DNA of 61,343 nt from DATMGU01 sp035555315 (GCA_035555315.1 DATMGU010000085.1:1-61343), one strand, 5' to 3'; counted from the first letter of the stretch, positions 52,150 to 60,604 are shown. Notes: generated from the sequence alone by a model not told the origin. Numbers and translations are program-made.

Positions 52150-53040
52150 ATGAGGATCGGCTGGGTCGGCATCGGCAAACTGGGCGCACCCATGGTGCGT
52201 CACGTGGTGGCGGCGGGTCACACCGTCGCCATCGCGGATCGCGATCCCGATCGCTTCCGCGACGTGCCGGGCGCGCTCCCCGCGAAAACCGCCGGGGAGG
52301 CGGCGCGCGGTGCCGCCCTCGTCATCACCAGCCTGCCGGATGACGAGGCGCTGAGAACGGTGGCACTGAGATCGGTGCCACTGGGCTCCGGCCTGATCGA
52401 GGCGCTCGAACCGGGCACGGTGCTCGTCGATACCAGCACCGTCTCCCCCGGCATCTGCGATGAGGTCCGGCGGGCGGCGACGCGGCACGGCGTGCTCTAT
52501 CTCGCCGCACCGGTTTCCGGCAGCACCGTCACGGCGGAGGCGGCCGCGTTGACGCTGTTCGCCTCGGGGCCCGGCCCGGCGCTGGAGTACGCGCGTCCCG
52601 TTCTCTCATGCTTCGCGCGGACCATCCACGACGTGGGGGCCACCTCGGAGGCGCGGTACCTGAAACTGGCGATCAACCACTTCGTCGGCTCCACCGCCCA
52701 AATCGCGGCCGAAGCCCTGACCCTGGCCCGGAAGGGCGGCGTGCCCTGGGACACGCTGCTCGACGTGCTGGGCGCGTCGGTGGCCGCCTCCCCCCTCATC
52801 GCCTACAAGCTCGCCCCGCTGCGCGACCGGAATTTCGCCCCGGCCTTTTCCGTGGCCCAGATGGACAAGGATATGGGGCTCTGCGTGGCGGCAGGCGGTT
52901 CGGTGGGAATGGATATGCCGCTCGCCCGGCTGGTATCGGAGGCCTATCGCCGCCAAGCGGCGGACCCCGCCCTATCGGCCCAGGACTTCTTCGCCGCCAT
53001 CCTGGAGGCCGAACGCCAGGCCGGCCTGGGCGAGCCTTAG
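52150..53040 (+). CDS. NAD(P)-dependent beta-hydroxyacid dehydrogenase
   Basis: About 296 residues of the 3-hydroxyisobutyrate dehydrogenase family: Rossmann motif VGIGKLGAPMVRHV, the substrate loop APVSGSTVTAEAAALTLF and the catalytic Lys in YLKLAINHFVGS. It oxidises a beta-hydroxyacid to the semialdehyde or reduces a 2-oxo acid. GGGGGAGAAG lies upstream of ATG 52150. Last gene of the Dabb-MFS-dehydrogenase operon; the substrate is presumably what the MFS protein brings in. Confidence 0.92.
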   Translation: MRIGWVGIGKLGAPMVRHVVAAGHTVAIADRDPDRFRDVPGALPAKTAGEAARGAALVITSLPDDEALRTVALRSVPLGSGLIEALEPGTVLVDTSTVSPGICDEVRRAATRHGVLYLAAPVSGSTVTAEAAALTLFASGPGPALEYARPVLSCFARTIHDVGATSEARYLKLAINHFVGSTAQIAAEALTLARKGGVPWDTLLDVLGASVAASPLIAYKLAPLRDRNFAPAFSVAQMDKDMGLCVAAGGSVGMDMPLARLVSEAYRRQAADPALSAQDFFAAILEAERQAGLGEP

Positions 53041-53077
53041 GCGTTGCCCTGACCCTCGCCATCCTCGCGAAAAAAGC

Positions 53078-53136
53078 CCCTCTACCGCTTCGCGGGAGAG
53101 GGAGGGACCCGCCGCGCAGCGGTGGGAGGGTGAGGG
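53078..53136. repeat. Palindromic dispersed repeat, copy 1
   Basis: A GC-rich 59-bp unit with complementary ends (CCCTC.. and ..GAGGG) and inner GCGGG/CCCGC stems. A copy nearly identical in sequence and in the same orientation lies at 58208-58267. This kind of unit resembles the short palindromic dispersed elements common between genes of high-GC Proteobacteria. Confidence 0.85.
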
Positions 53137-53261
53137 GAAGCGACCAATTAGAGTCCATCATGTTGATTTTGTTGTAACTTATTGCCCGGTTTTAAAGCTG
53201 TAAGCGCGACGCGATTATCCCCGAGCGAGCACTTCGGACGACAAACTTAGGAGGGAACGAC

Positions 53262-53567
53262 ATGCCCCATTACATTGTGCATTGCCTCGATCATCAGGGT
53301 GCGGTCGAGCGCCGGCTGGCGCATTACGACGCCCATAAAGCCTATCTGAGCGGCCCTCTGCCGGTGACGATCCTGGTCTCCGGCCCGCTGCTGGCCGAGG
53401 ACGGCGCGACGATGATCGGCAGCTGCTTCCTGCTCGCGGCGGAAAACCGGGCCGCGGTCGAGGCTTTCCACGCCGCCGACCCCTTCAAGGCGGCAGGAAT
53501 CTGGGCGGAGGTGAAGTTGCATGAGTTTTTGAAGCGGAAGGACAATCGGGAGGTGGCGACGGTTTGA
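53262..53567 (+). CDS. YciI-like protein
   Basis: About 101 residues of the ferredoxin-like YciI fold: HYIVHCLDHQGAVERRLAHYDAHKAYLSG and the conserved SGPLLAEDG loop near 46. YciI proteins have a putative His-Asp active site and occur as small enzymes or partner domains in catabolic operons. AGGAGGG lies at ideal distance before ATG 53262. It is 221 bases after the dehydrogenase gene, with a palindromic repeat in between, so it may have its own promoter. Confidence 0.85.
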   Translation: MPHYIVHCLDHQGAVERRLAHYDAHKAYLSGPLPVTILVSGPLLAEDGATMIGSCFLLAAENRAAVEAFHAADPFKAAGIWAEVKLHEFLKRKDNREVATV

Positions 53568-53576
53568 GAGGGGGGG

Positions 53577-53845
53577 GGCGCTGGACGGAACTGGTGCCGG
53601 TCGGTAAATGAGAGCGCACCAACGCCACCAAACGCGTCGGCCTAGTCCTCGATGTGGCATCGGGATTGGTGTGGAGGTGGCCTTCGACATTGTGTACCAC
53701 TCGACCCGGCCCAATCAGCTTGGTGATGCGGCTCCCGCAGGTGCACCGGATAAGGTGGGCGAAGCGGATCCGGTGGAGGTGTTGGAGCGGTTGATGGCGA
53801 GTAGGGGAAAATTCCGGAGGGCGGTTGGTGAGGCCCGAGGTTGAT
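53577..53845 (+). pseudogene. Decayed 3' end of an ATP-dependent DNA ligase gene
   Basis: Piecewise match to the intact ligase gene in this window (49080-49365). Segments encoding TELVPVGK, then NATKR, then VEVAFDIVYHSTRP and finally VEVLERLM follow in the same order as the intact TELVPVGK, NTTKR, LEVAFDSVHRSTRH and VETLEKLM. They are separated by deletions, frameshifts and an in-frame TGA. Only about the last 90 codons are represented. It directly borders the AT-rich island that follows, so it may be a footprint of recombination or of an ancient second ligase locus. Confidence 0.7.
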
Positions 53846-53998
53846 AAGTTTAATAAGGACGGCTTTGCAAACTCTGCCAAATTATGTACTAGGCGCCTTG
53901 GGGTCCTTCAAGTTGCCGATGAAATTATTTTTGACGTTACTCGACTTCAAATAGGGATGGGACTTTCTACGATGTTTTTTCTGTGAGATGAATATAAA

Positions 53999-54817
53999 AT
54001 GCCCCACGTAATAAAAAAAATTGATGAAATGGTCATCAAAAGCATCATCTTGCAGCACTGGCGCGAGATTGGACGTATCGGCCGCAGTTCAATTATTGCA
54101 ACGGAATTTGTTTTGGGTGTGAATGGCCGTAGGGCTGATATAGCTGTGTTGTCGGATCAATTTTTTGGAATAGAAATTAAGAGTGATTATGATTCAGTCG
54201 TAAGATTGAGAGATCAGATTGAAGTATATGGAAGATGTTTTGATCGGGTTTCGGTGGTAACTGGACAAAAAAATGCTGAATATTGTCTTTCTACGCTTGC
54301 GCCATCTGTGGAGATATGGTGCGTCGATCAACAGTGTGTGCCGTCATTGCTTAGGGACGCGCAAGCAGTTCCAATCACGGATACGATCTCCATGTTGCAA
54401 CTGCTTACTGTAAAACAATTAAGGCGACTAACTAGCATTTCGACGCAAGGTGCGAGCCGTAGTCATCTTCTTCAGGTGGCTCAAGATTTACCAAGAGATG
54501 TTATCTATGGTGCTGTCATTGAGCAGTTTTATGGCGCTTACGCTACAACCAGCGGGGCGTTTTGGAAATTGGTTGGTAGAAGAAAAGTGTCTCTCGAACA
54601 TGTGAAGCAGTTAAGCCGTTTTGCCAAAACACGTGCGCGAATTGAAACAGAACGAGCAAACAAAACCAAGTTTTGGGAAGATTGGAGAAGCACTGCTAGT
54701 TCTATTTTTTCAGAAAAGCTAGAGAGCGAATGTACAGAACATAAATCGGTTAATCAGTCCATACAGTCTCCATATCATGAGCGCCCCCACCAAGTTGGAT
54801 ATGCAAATGAATATTGA
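53999..54817 (+). CDS. sce7726-family protein, putative PD-(D/E)XK nuclease
   Basis: About 272 residues. Residues 36-61 hold a nuclease-like core: Glu36, Asp47 (RRADIAVL) and Glu59-x-Lys61 (GIEIKSD), followed by a helix with Gln-x3-Tyr (DQIEVYGRCFD). This is the pattern of sce7726 proteins, which are found beside 'beta'-type proteins in defence-rich regions. The C-terminal part is helical and Lys/Arg-rich. Low GC and different codon use set it apart from its surroundings. ATG 53999 has only a weak site. Its last 68 bases overlap the convergent beta gene. Confidence 0.75.
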   Translation: MPHVIKKIDEMVIKSIILQHWREIGRIGRSSIIATEFVLGVNGRRADIAVLSDQFFGIEIKSDYDSVVRLRDQIEVYGRCFDRVSVVTGQKNAEYCLSTLAPSVEIWCVDQQCVPSLLRDAQAVPITDTISMLQLLTVKQLRRLTSISTQGASRSHLLQVAQDLPRDVIYGAVIEQFYGAYATTSGAFWKLVGRRKVSLEHVKQLSRFAKTRARIETERANKTKFWEDWRSTASSIFSEKLESECTEHKSVNQSIQSPYHERPHQVGYANEY

Positions 54818-55808
54818 TTCTTGCTGCTGTTGAAACTTTAGCCGAAATTATTGCCCCATCGTGGCCGGCTGCTGTTAGCTTAATAAGTTCCGTGCCCCAG
54901 ATGCCAAGATCATTCCATCCTGGAGATGCAATAGCTCGTTGTGCGGCTCTTTGGTATGCAGAGTTTCGATCGCCGACATTGGGCACTCGGAAAAATTCCC
55001 ATTTGGTAGGTAGTGCGTTGTCGATTCGTGGGGCAGGTGCCCCACTACCGCCGCTTTGCCGTTCGGCTCTTACGCTCGCACGATCGCAGTAGATGGTATT
55101 AGAGGAGCCTATATTCGTCACGACAAGATTATGAAAAACTCTTTCGAATATTTCTTGCTCCTGGATATCCACGAACGTCTCGGGGAATGTAGAAGCTGAT
55201 ACAGAGAAGAAACTTTCCGGAAGAACTTCTCTAATTTTTCGTGCGGCATCCACAGCATTTGCGACTTTTCGAAGAATGTCACGTCCTTGTTTTTGGAAGT
55301 CTAGTATAAAATATATTTCTCTTTGTGGCACATTTCCCAGAAATAACTTGGCTATTTCTTGTGAAAACGAAAATATATTCTCGTTAAGGCGAACTACAAT
55401 GCCCCTATTAAGAGAAGAAATCCTAGAAATTTGTGAAGTTATTTCTTCAGGTGAAGTTAGTTGTAGCGCGGGGATATAATTGTCATGTGCCTCAACGAAG
55501 CTGTACCAATTTTGGAAACCAAGGTGAGAATCTCGAAGTGTATCAAATTGATCGTGAACGGGTCGTCTGGCGGAGGTGCCGAAAAGCTTTTCAGTAAGGT
55601 CAACAATTATAGGCCGTGATCCAATGACTGCATTCAGCTTAACGATCGTGCTCTCGAGCTGCTTTGCGGTCGTCCATGGCTGTAATATTATATATGGAAG
55701 AAGGCCATCTTTATCTGAGGAAGGTAATTCTTCAAGGGCCTGCATTTCTGCAGGTCGTACACCCAATATGGGAACATAATGGAAATTTGAAAAATCGGTT
55801 AAGGGCAT
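54750..55808 (-). CDS. 'Beta' family protein (sce7725-like)
   Basis: About 352 residues. The start FHYVPILGVRPAEMQALEELP and the regular strand-helix repeats (PIIVDLTEKL, IVVRLNENIF, REIYFILDF) resemble the beta family (TIM-barrel-like), first seen in phages and often paired with sce7726 nucleases. No catalytic motif is known. GGAGGGG precedes the ATG. Third gene of the minus-strand operon (small membrane protein, ImmA-like peptidase, beta), 11 bases after the peptidase gene. Low GC. Confidence 0.7.
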   Translation of the reverse strand: MPLTDFSNFHYVPILGVRPAEMQALEELPSSDKDGLLPYIILQPWTTAKQLESTIVKLNAVIGSRPIIVDLTEKLFGTSARRPVHDQFDTLRDSHLGFQNWYSFVEAHDNYIPALQLTSPEEITSQISRISSLNRGIVVRLNENIFSFSQEIAKLFLGNVPQREIYFILDFQKQGRDILRKVANAVDAARKIREVLPESFFSVSASTFPETFVDIQEQEIFERVFHNLVVTNIGSSNTIYCDRASVRAERQSGGSGAPAPRIDNALPTKWEFFRVPNVGDRNSAYQRAAQRAIASPGWNDLGIWGTELIKLTAAGHDGAIISAKVSTAARINIHLHIQLGGGAHDMETVWTD

Positions 55809-55819
55809 CGCCCCTCCAA

Positions 55820-56320
55820 TTAGCTTAAACCCAGACGAATTTTCATCGCCGCCTCCGACACATTAAACTTATCGGCGAGAAATTCCAAAACATCATCAAC
55901 CTGAAGTGCTTTAGCGTGATCCAGCCACTGAGTTACCAAGCGGGCAGGCATTAAAATATCTGCAGCGATCCTGTTCGCTTGAGCCTCGCGCCAATCCGAG
56001 AGTGAGGATCTGTATAATACATCGTCGGTTATGCCGTCGCCGATAGCATCTTTATGTAGGATATAATGACCTATCTCGTGCGCAACCGTAAATCGTTGAC
56101 GCCTTGACGGATCATTTCTATTTACTCGAACGACAAATTGACCTGGCTCGGTTGGATCAGGGCGGATTTCGCCAGAGACCCCGCTAGGAAGAATGGTGGA
56201 GAGGACCTTCAGGCCAAGTGAATTTGCGATTTCAGATAGCTTTATGGGCGCATCTTGCTGATGCCTTTCAATAGATTCTCTCAAGGAAGCATCCAAATTT
56301 GACCATTCTCTGCTTGCCAT
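55820..56320 (-). CDS. ImmA/IrrE-family metallo-endopeptidase
   Basis: About 166 residues. The zinc motif HEIGH (81-85) and the third ligand Glu112 in REAQANRIAADILMP are complete, so it should be active. ImmA/IrrE peptidases cut repressors or signal damage, and are often partners of XRE regulators; here no XRE gene is present. The short N-terminal part (to about 70) has no helix-turn-helix that I can see. Between the small membrane-protein gene (26-base gap) and the beta gene (11-base gap). It may activate or be activated by the other members of the island. Confidence 0.85.
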   Translation of the reverse strand: MASREWSNLDASLRESIERHQQDAPIKLSEIANSLGLKVLSTILPSGVSGEIRPDPTEPGQFVVRVNRNDPSRRQRFTVAHEIGHYILHKDAIGDGITDDVLYRSSLSDWREAQANRIAADILMPARLVTQWLDHAKALQVDDVLEFLADKFNVSEAAMKIRLGLS

Positions 56321-56346
56321 TTTTCATAACCCTTGTTAAGGACGAT

Positions 56347-56691
56347 TTAATCTCTGAATGGGACCTCTGATTGTTCCACCTCTTTTTGTTCCCTCTTTGC
56401 GGCATCCGTCATTGCTAAGTTATCAATTCTCTCGATCAAAATTTTTCTCAGTTCTCCATCTGCTAACTGGGAGGAGACATGCTTAATGATTGTCTCATCA
56501 ATACGTTTGCTGAAGGGACCATCGCGTAAAAGTTTCTCTAAGTGTTCGGCAGATGCCGCTTTAGTTATTTCCCTAAATTGTGAATATCCCCAAATTGCGA
56601 GAAATCCAATAAAGAGCGCTAGTACAGCCAAAACAACTGTTATGGCCGTTAAGATGATTGATATTAATTCGCTGTACGTCATCAAATCCAT
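56347..56691 (-). CDS. Small single-span membrane protein
   Basis: About 114 residues. One strong membrane helix at 9-35 (ISIILTAITVVLAVLALFIGFLAIW) is followed by a charged, helical cytoplasmic part (about 40-105) that may form a coiled coil. No known family. GGAG lies nine bases before ATG 56691. First gene of the three-gene minus-strand operon. In defence operons such proteins often sense or execute at the membrane, but nothing here proves this. Confidence 0.65.
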   Translation of the reverse strand: MDLMTYSELISIILTAITVVLAVLALFIGFLAIWGYSQFREITKAASAEHLEKLLRDGPFSKRIDETIIKHVSSQLADGELRKILIERIDNLAMTDAAKREQKEVEQSEVPFRD

Positions 56692-57046
56692 TCACCGCGC
56701 TCCGATATGAGGCTACTAAGTGCACGAACTTTTGGATGCGATGCCTTCATGAAAAGGTTTTCGTTTCACTGGTAGTCCGACAGCCGGCTGAGAATGCTAT
56801 ACCCGTTACCTATTTTTATCGTTCTTATTATGTTCTCATTTTGGGTGATCCGCAACTTATTTTCGCAGCGTCGAGTTGGTGTTGGAAGGCTGTTCGGAGG
56901 GTAAATTTAGGACGCAATCAGCTCAAGACGTTCTTTGCCATCATCCAGTATTTTTACGCATTTTCCCCAGGGTATCCAGAAGACGGACTCTGAGCCCAAT
57001 ATTGCGTTCGAGATCACTGACAACACCAGAGTTTGAGTGACTGTCA
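56692..57046. other. Intergenic at the right edge of the AT-rich island
   Basis: No gene supported. The sequence is AT-rich to about 56990 and then changes sharply to the GC-rich glycosyltransferase gene. It must carry the promoter of the small membrane-protein operon; no consensus pair stood out. No direct repeat matching the left edge (53577-53900) was recognised. Confidence 0.5.
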
Positions 57047-58189
57047 TCACAATAACCCCACCCCCACCAACCTCCCATAAACCCCCAGCATCCCCGCCTG
57101 CACCCGCGCATCCGCGAACTCCGCGACCGCCCGCTCCCGCGCCGCCACCCCCATCCGTCGCCGCAACTCCGGGTCCTCGGCCAACCGCCGCAGCCGGTCC
57201 GCGACCGCCGCGTCGTCGTCGACCGGGACCAGATAGCCGGTGACGCCCTCGGTGACCGCCTCGCGGCAGCCGGGCATGTCGGTGGTGACGACCGGGCGGG
57301 CGCAGGCGGCGGCTTCCAGCAGGGTTTTGGGCACGCCTTCGCCGTAGCGCGAGGGGTAGACGGCGATGTGGCTCGCTTGCCAGAAGGCGGCGACGTCGTC
57401 GATATGGCCGACCCATTCGACCAGGCCCTCGGCGACCCAGGCGTTCAACTCCGCCTCGGTGTGGCTGTCGGGGCTGCCCTTGTCGAGGCCGCCGGCCAGG
57501 CGGAAGCGCAGGGGCACGCCGGCGGCTTTCAGGCGGCGCAGGGCGGCGACGGCGACGGCGGGGCCTTTGTCGCGGACCAGGCGGCAGGCCATGGCGACGA
57601 TCGGCACGCCCTCGGGCTCGGGCACCGGCGTAAAACGGTCGATATCGACGCCGCAGCAGCAGATGAGGGCGATCTGCTCGGCGCGGATGGCGCCGCGCGC
57701 GGCGAGCTGTTTGCCGTCATCGGGGTTTTCCAGGGTGACCAGGCTGTTCCGGCCGCGCATGGCGAGGGCCAGCGCCCAGGTGACCGGGCGGCGCAGCAGA
57801 TCGGCCTTGAGCCGCCGCGCGGTGAAGACATAGCCGAGGCCCGCCACGGTCGCGAGCCGCGCGCGCACCCCGGCGAGCCGCGCCACCAGCCCGCCATAGA
57901 TGATCGCCTTCAGCGCGATCGAATGGACGATGTCGGGCCGCTCGCGGCGGAACAGCCGCCATAGGATCAGCAGGGATCGGAGTTCGTTCGCGAGCGTGCC
58001 GCCGCGCCGCTTCCAGGGCAGTTCGACGACGGTGAAGCCGAGGCCGCGCAGGATCTCGCCATGAGCCTGGATACGGGCGCAGACCGTGACGTCGTAGCCG
58101 GCCGCCAGCGCGGCCTGGCCGATCGCCAGGCGATGCAGCCAGAAATACCAATCCTCGGTGACGACGTAGATGAGCTTTTTGCGGGTCAT
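57047..58189 (-). CDS. Glycosyltransferase family 4
   Basis: About 380 residues in two Rossmann-like halves. The N-terminus LIYVVTEDWYFWLHRLAIGQAALAAGYDVTV matches GT4 enzymes of capsule and O-antigen loci. The C-terminal half has CCGVDIDRF and the donor-binding EX7E motif region, YPSRYGEGVPKTLLEAAACARPVV. It transfers a nucleotide-activated sugar to a lipid-linked acceptor at the membrane. Start ATG 58189. On the same strand as the epimerase gene and 396 bases after it, with repeats in the gap. Confidence 0.9.
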   Translation of the reverse strand: MTRKKLIYVVTEDWYFWLHRLAIGQAALAAGYDVTVCARIQAHGEILRGLGFTVVELPWKRRGGTLANELRSLLILWRLFRRERPDIVHSIALKAIIYGGLVARLAGVRARLATVAGLGYVFTARRLKADLLRRPVTWALALAMRGRNSLVTLENPDDGKQLAARGAIRAEQIALICCCGVDIDRFTPVPEPEGVPIVAMACRLVRDKGPAVAVAALRRLKAAGVPLRFRLAGGLDKGSPDSHTEAELNAWVAEGLVEWVGHIDDVAAFWQASHIAVYPSRYGEGVPKTLLEAAACARPVVTTDMPGCREAVTEGVTGYLVPVDDDAAVADRLRRLAEDPELRRRMGVAARERAVAEFADARVQAGMLGVYGRLVGVGLL

Positions 58190-58207
58190 GGGGTGGCAGC
58201 ACTGAAA

Positions 58208-58267
58208 CCCTCTACCGCAGGGCGGGAGAGGGAGGGGCCCGCCGCGTCAGCGGTGGGAGGGTGAGGG
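58208..58267. repeat. Palindromic dispersed repeat, copy 2
   Basis: Same unit as at 53078-53136, same orientation, about 90 percent identical by eye. The two copies bracket the YciI gene, the ligase relic, the defence-like island and the glycosyltransferase gene, a span of about 5.1 kb. Confidence 0.85.
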
Positions 58268-58392
58268 TATGCGGGTGGGCTCGTCCCGGCAGTCGGATGC
58301 GGCAGGTTGGACATCTCGGGGATCGCGATCATCCTGACGCAAACCGGCTCGTCGCGATCGGCTTTTCCCCGTGAGACCGGTGCCGTCCCCCG

Positions 58393-58492
58393 CCTCACCC
58401 AACCTCTCCACCCCCAGGGGCGGAGAGGAGCAGGAGCAGACCGGGCTGAGCCTTCCCCTCTCCGCCCTTCAGGGGGGAGAGGCTGGGTGAGG
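58393..58492. repeat. 100-bp inverted-repeat element between polysaccharide genes
   Basis: Arms CCTCACCCAACCTCTCC (58393-58409) and its complement (58476-58492) match at 16 of 17 positions, with further G/C-rich complementarity inside (GGGGCGGAGAGG and CCTCTCCGCCC). It is a second kind of dispersed palindromic element, distinct from the unit at 58208. No gene lies in 58190-58585. Confidence 0.8.
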
Positions 58493-58585
58493 TGGGTATC
58501 GAAACACGCGAGATATCTCCTGCCGCCCACCGATGCGATATCGACACCCAGAGATCCGCCCCACCAGATCATCGGGTTGTTTTGA

Positions 58586-60604
58586 TCACGCATTCAGGGC
58601 GAGGGGCGGGCGGCCGTCGGTGGCTTGATCTCCAGCGGGGCTTTCCGGCTTGTAATCCGGCACCAGCCGGCCGAGCAAGGCCACCGCGCGGTCGCGGCGG
58701 CGGGCGCGGGCCACGTCTTCCAGATCGTCGAGGAATTTCGCCAGGACGGCGTAATCGACGATGCGCGGCGTGGCCAGCAGGATGCCGTCGCGGCCGGTCG
58801 GCTGCAGCGCCTCGCCCTCGTGGAACAGCTCCTCCGACAGTTTCTCGCCGGGGCGCAGGCCGATGAACTCGATCTTGATGTCCCGGTCGGGCACGCGGCC
58901 GGCCAGGCGGATCATCTGGCGGGCGAGGTCGGCGATACGCACCGGCTCGCCCATCTCCAGCACGAAGATGCCGCCGTCCCGCGCGGTGGCGCCATCGGCC
59001 TTGGTGCCGTCGGCGGAGGCCTGCAGCACCAGTTCGACCGCCTCGCGCACGGTCATGAAAAAGCGGAACACGTCGGGATGGGTCACGGTCAGCGGGCCGC
59101 CGGCCGCCAATTGGCGCTGGAACAAGGGGACGACCGAACCGGTCGAGCCCAGCACATTGCCGAAGCGCACGGTGATGAACCGGGTGGCGCCGGATTGGCC
59201 CCCGGATTGCCCCCCGGATTGACTGCCGCGCGTCGCCTCGATGTCGAGCGCCTGGCAGATGCTCTCGGCCAGCCGCTTGGTGGCGCCCATGATGTTGGAG
59301 GGATGCACCGCCTTGTCGGTCGAGATCATCACCATGGTGGCGATCCCGGCGGCGCGGCAGGCTTCGGCCAGGTTGCGGGTGCCGATGACGTTGGTCAGGA
59401 TGCCCTCGACCGGGTTGGCCTCGACCATCGGCACATGCTTGTAGGCGGCGGCGTGGAACACCAGTTCGGGCCGCCACTCGGCCATCACCTGGTCCAGCCG
59501 CGCCCGGTCGCGCACATCGCCCAGGCAGGCCGTGCGCGGCAGGCCGCGGTGCCGTTCGGAAAGGTCCATGTCGATGGTGTAGAGCTGGAATTCGTTGACG
59601 TCGAACAGGGTGAGATGCGCCGGGGCGAGATCGGCGATCTGGCGCACCAGCTCCGAGCCGATGGTGCCGCCGGCGCCGGTCACCAGCACGCGCCGGCCCC
59701 GGATCAGCGCCGCCATGGCCTCGCGGTCCAGCACGCGCTGCGGCCGCCCCAGCAGATCCTCCACCGCGATCGGCCGCACCGGCATGCCGGTCAGGATGTC
59801 GTGAGTATCCTCGGCGCCGGTGCGCAGCTCCGTCACCTTGGGCATGCGCGAGACGCCGAGGCCCAGGCCATCGGCCAGATCCACCAATTTCCGGATGGTG
59901 GCGCCGTCGATCGTGTCGCTGGTGATGATCAGCTTTTGCGGGCGGCGGTCATGATCCCCCAGCTTTTCCAGCACCTGGGGCAGCTCGTCGACGGTGCCGA
60001 GCACCGGCTGATTGTGGATCATGCGGCCGACGCGCGTATCGGAAAACCCGACGATGCCCAAGACCTCGTAGGCGGCGTCGCGGTCGCGCCGCATCTCGCT
60101 GATGAACAGCTCGGCGCCGTCTCCGGCCCCGGCCAGCAGCACCGGGATGCGCCGATGGGCATCGCGCTCCATCACCCGGTCCAGCCGGCCGTCCTTGAAC
60201 AGGCGATAGGCGATGCGTGGCCCGGCCAGCAGGGCCATCAGCACGAACCAGTCGATCACCAGCGCGGTGCGCGGCATCTGGTCCAGCCGGGTCAGGATGA
60301 AGGACAGCACGGTGAACACCAGCACCGCCGCGGTCACCGCCCGGGCGATCGCGAACAGATCGTTCAGCGAGGCATAGCGCCAAATGCCGCGATACAGCCC
60401 GGTCAGCCGCAGGAAGATGAGCACCAGGACGCTGAGCGTGATGGCGTATTGCGCGACCAGCCCATGATCCAGATCGTCCCAGGCCGAGTCGCCCATGCGC
60501 AGATACAGGGCGAGCACGAAGGAGAGCGCGCTCATCACCCCGTCATGCAGGGCGGTGAAGGCGATGCGATTAAAGCGCGCCCGGTGTTTCTTCCCGTCGG
60601 TCAT
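58586..60604 (-). CDS. Membrane-bound nucleotide-sugar epimerase/dehydratase (CapD/FlaA1-like)
   Basis: About 672 residues. Four membrane spans (about 15-115) precede a CoA-binding-like Rossmann domain and the catalytic short-chain-dehydrogenase domain: TGAGGTIGSELVRQI, HAAAYKHVPMVE, STDKAVHPSNIMGATKR and RFGNVLGSTGSVVP. Such enzymes (WbpM, PglF, CapD) are 4,6-dehydratases of UDP-GlcNAc-type sugars for surface polysaccharides. A Gly-Gly-Gln-Ser run near 459-471 comes from a 12-bp DNA repeat. ATG 60604. First gene of the minus-strand part, divergent from rmlB. Confidence 0.93.
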   Translation of the reverse strand: MTDGKKHRARFNRIAFTALHDGVMSALSFVLALYLRMGDSAWDDLDHGLVAQYAITLSVLVLIFLRLTGLYRGIWRYASLNDLFAIARAVTAAVLVFTVLSFILTRLDQMPRTALVIDWFVLMALLAGPRIAYRLFKDGRLDRVMERDAHRRIPVLLAGAGDGAELFISEMRRDRDAAYEVLGIVGFSDTRVGRMIHNQPVLGTVDELPQVLEKLGDHDRRPQKLIITSDTIDGATIRKLVDLADGLGLGVSRMPKVTELRTGAEDTHDILTGMPVRPIAVEDLLGRPQRVLDREAMAALIRGRRVLVTGAGGTIGSELVRQIADLAPAHLTLFDVNEFQLYTIDMDLSERHRGLPRTACLGDVRDRARLDQVMAEWRPELVFHAAAYKHVPMVEANPVEGILTNVIGTRNLAEACRAAGIATMVMISTDKAVHPSNIMGATKRLAESICQALDIEATRGSQSGGQSGGQSGATRFITVRFGNVLGSTGSVVPLFQRQLAAGGPLTVTHPDVFRFFMTVREAVELVLQASADGTKADGATARDGGIFVLEMGEPVRIADLARQMIRLAGRVPDRDIKIEFIGLRPGEKLSEELFHEGEALQPTGRDGILLATPRIVDYAVLAKFLDDLEDVARARRRDRAVALLGRLVPDYKPESPAGDQATDGRPPLALNA
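59192..59227 (-). repeat. In-gene 12-bp tandem repeat
   Basis: Three units, GGATTGGCCCCC, GGATTGCCCCCC and GGATTGACTGCC, encode repeated Gly-Gly-Gln-Ser on the minus strand inside the epimerase gene, between two conserved segments. The unit is a multiple of three, so copy-number change would keep the frame. Confidence 0.85.
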
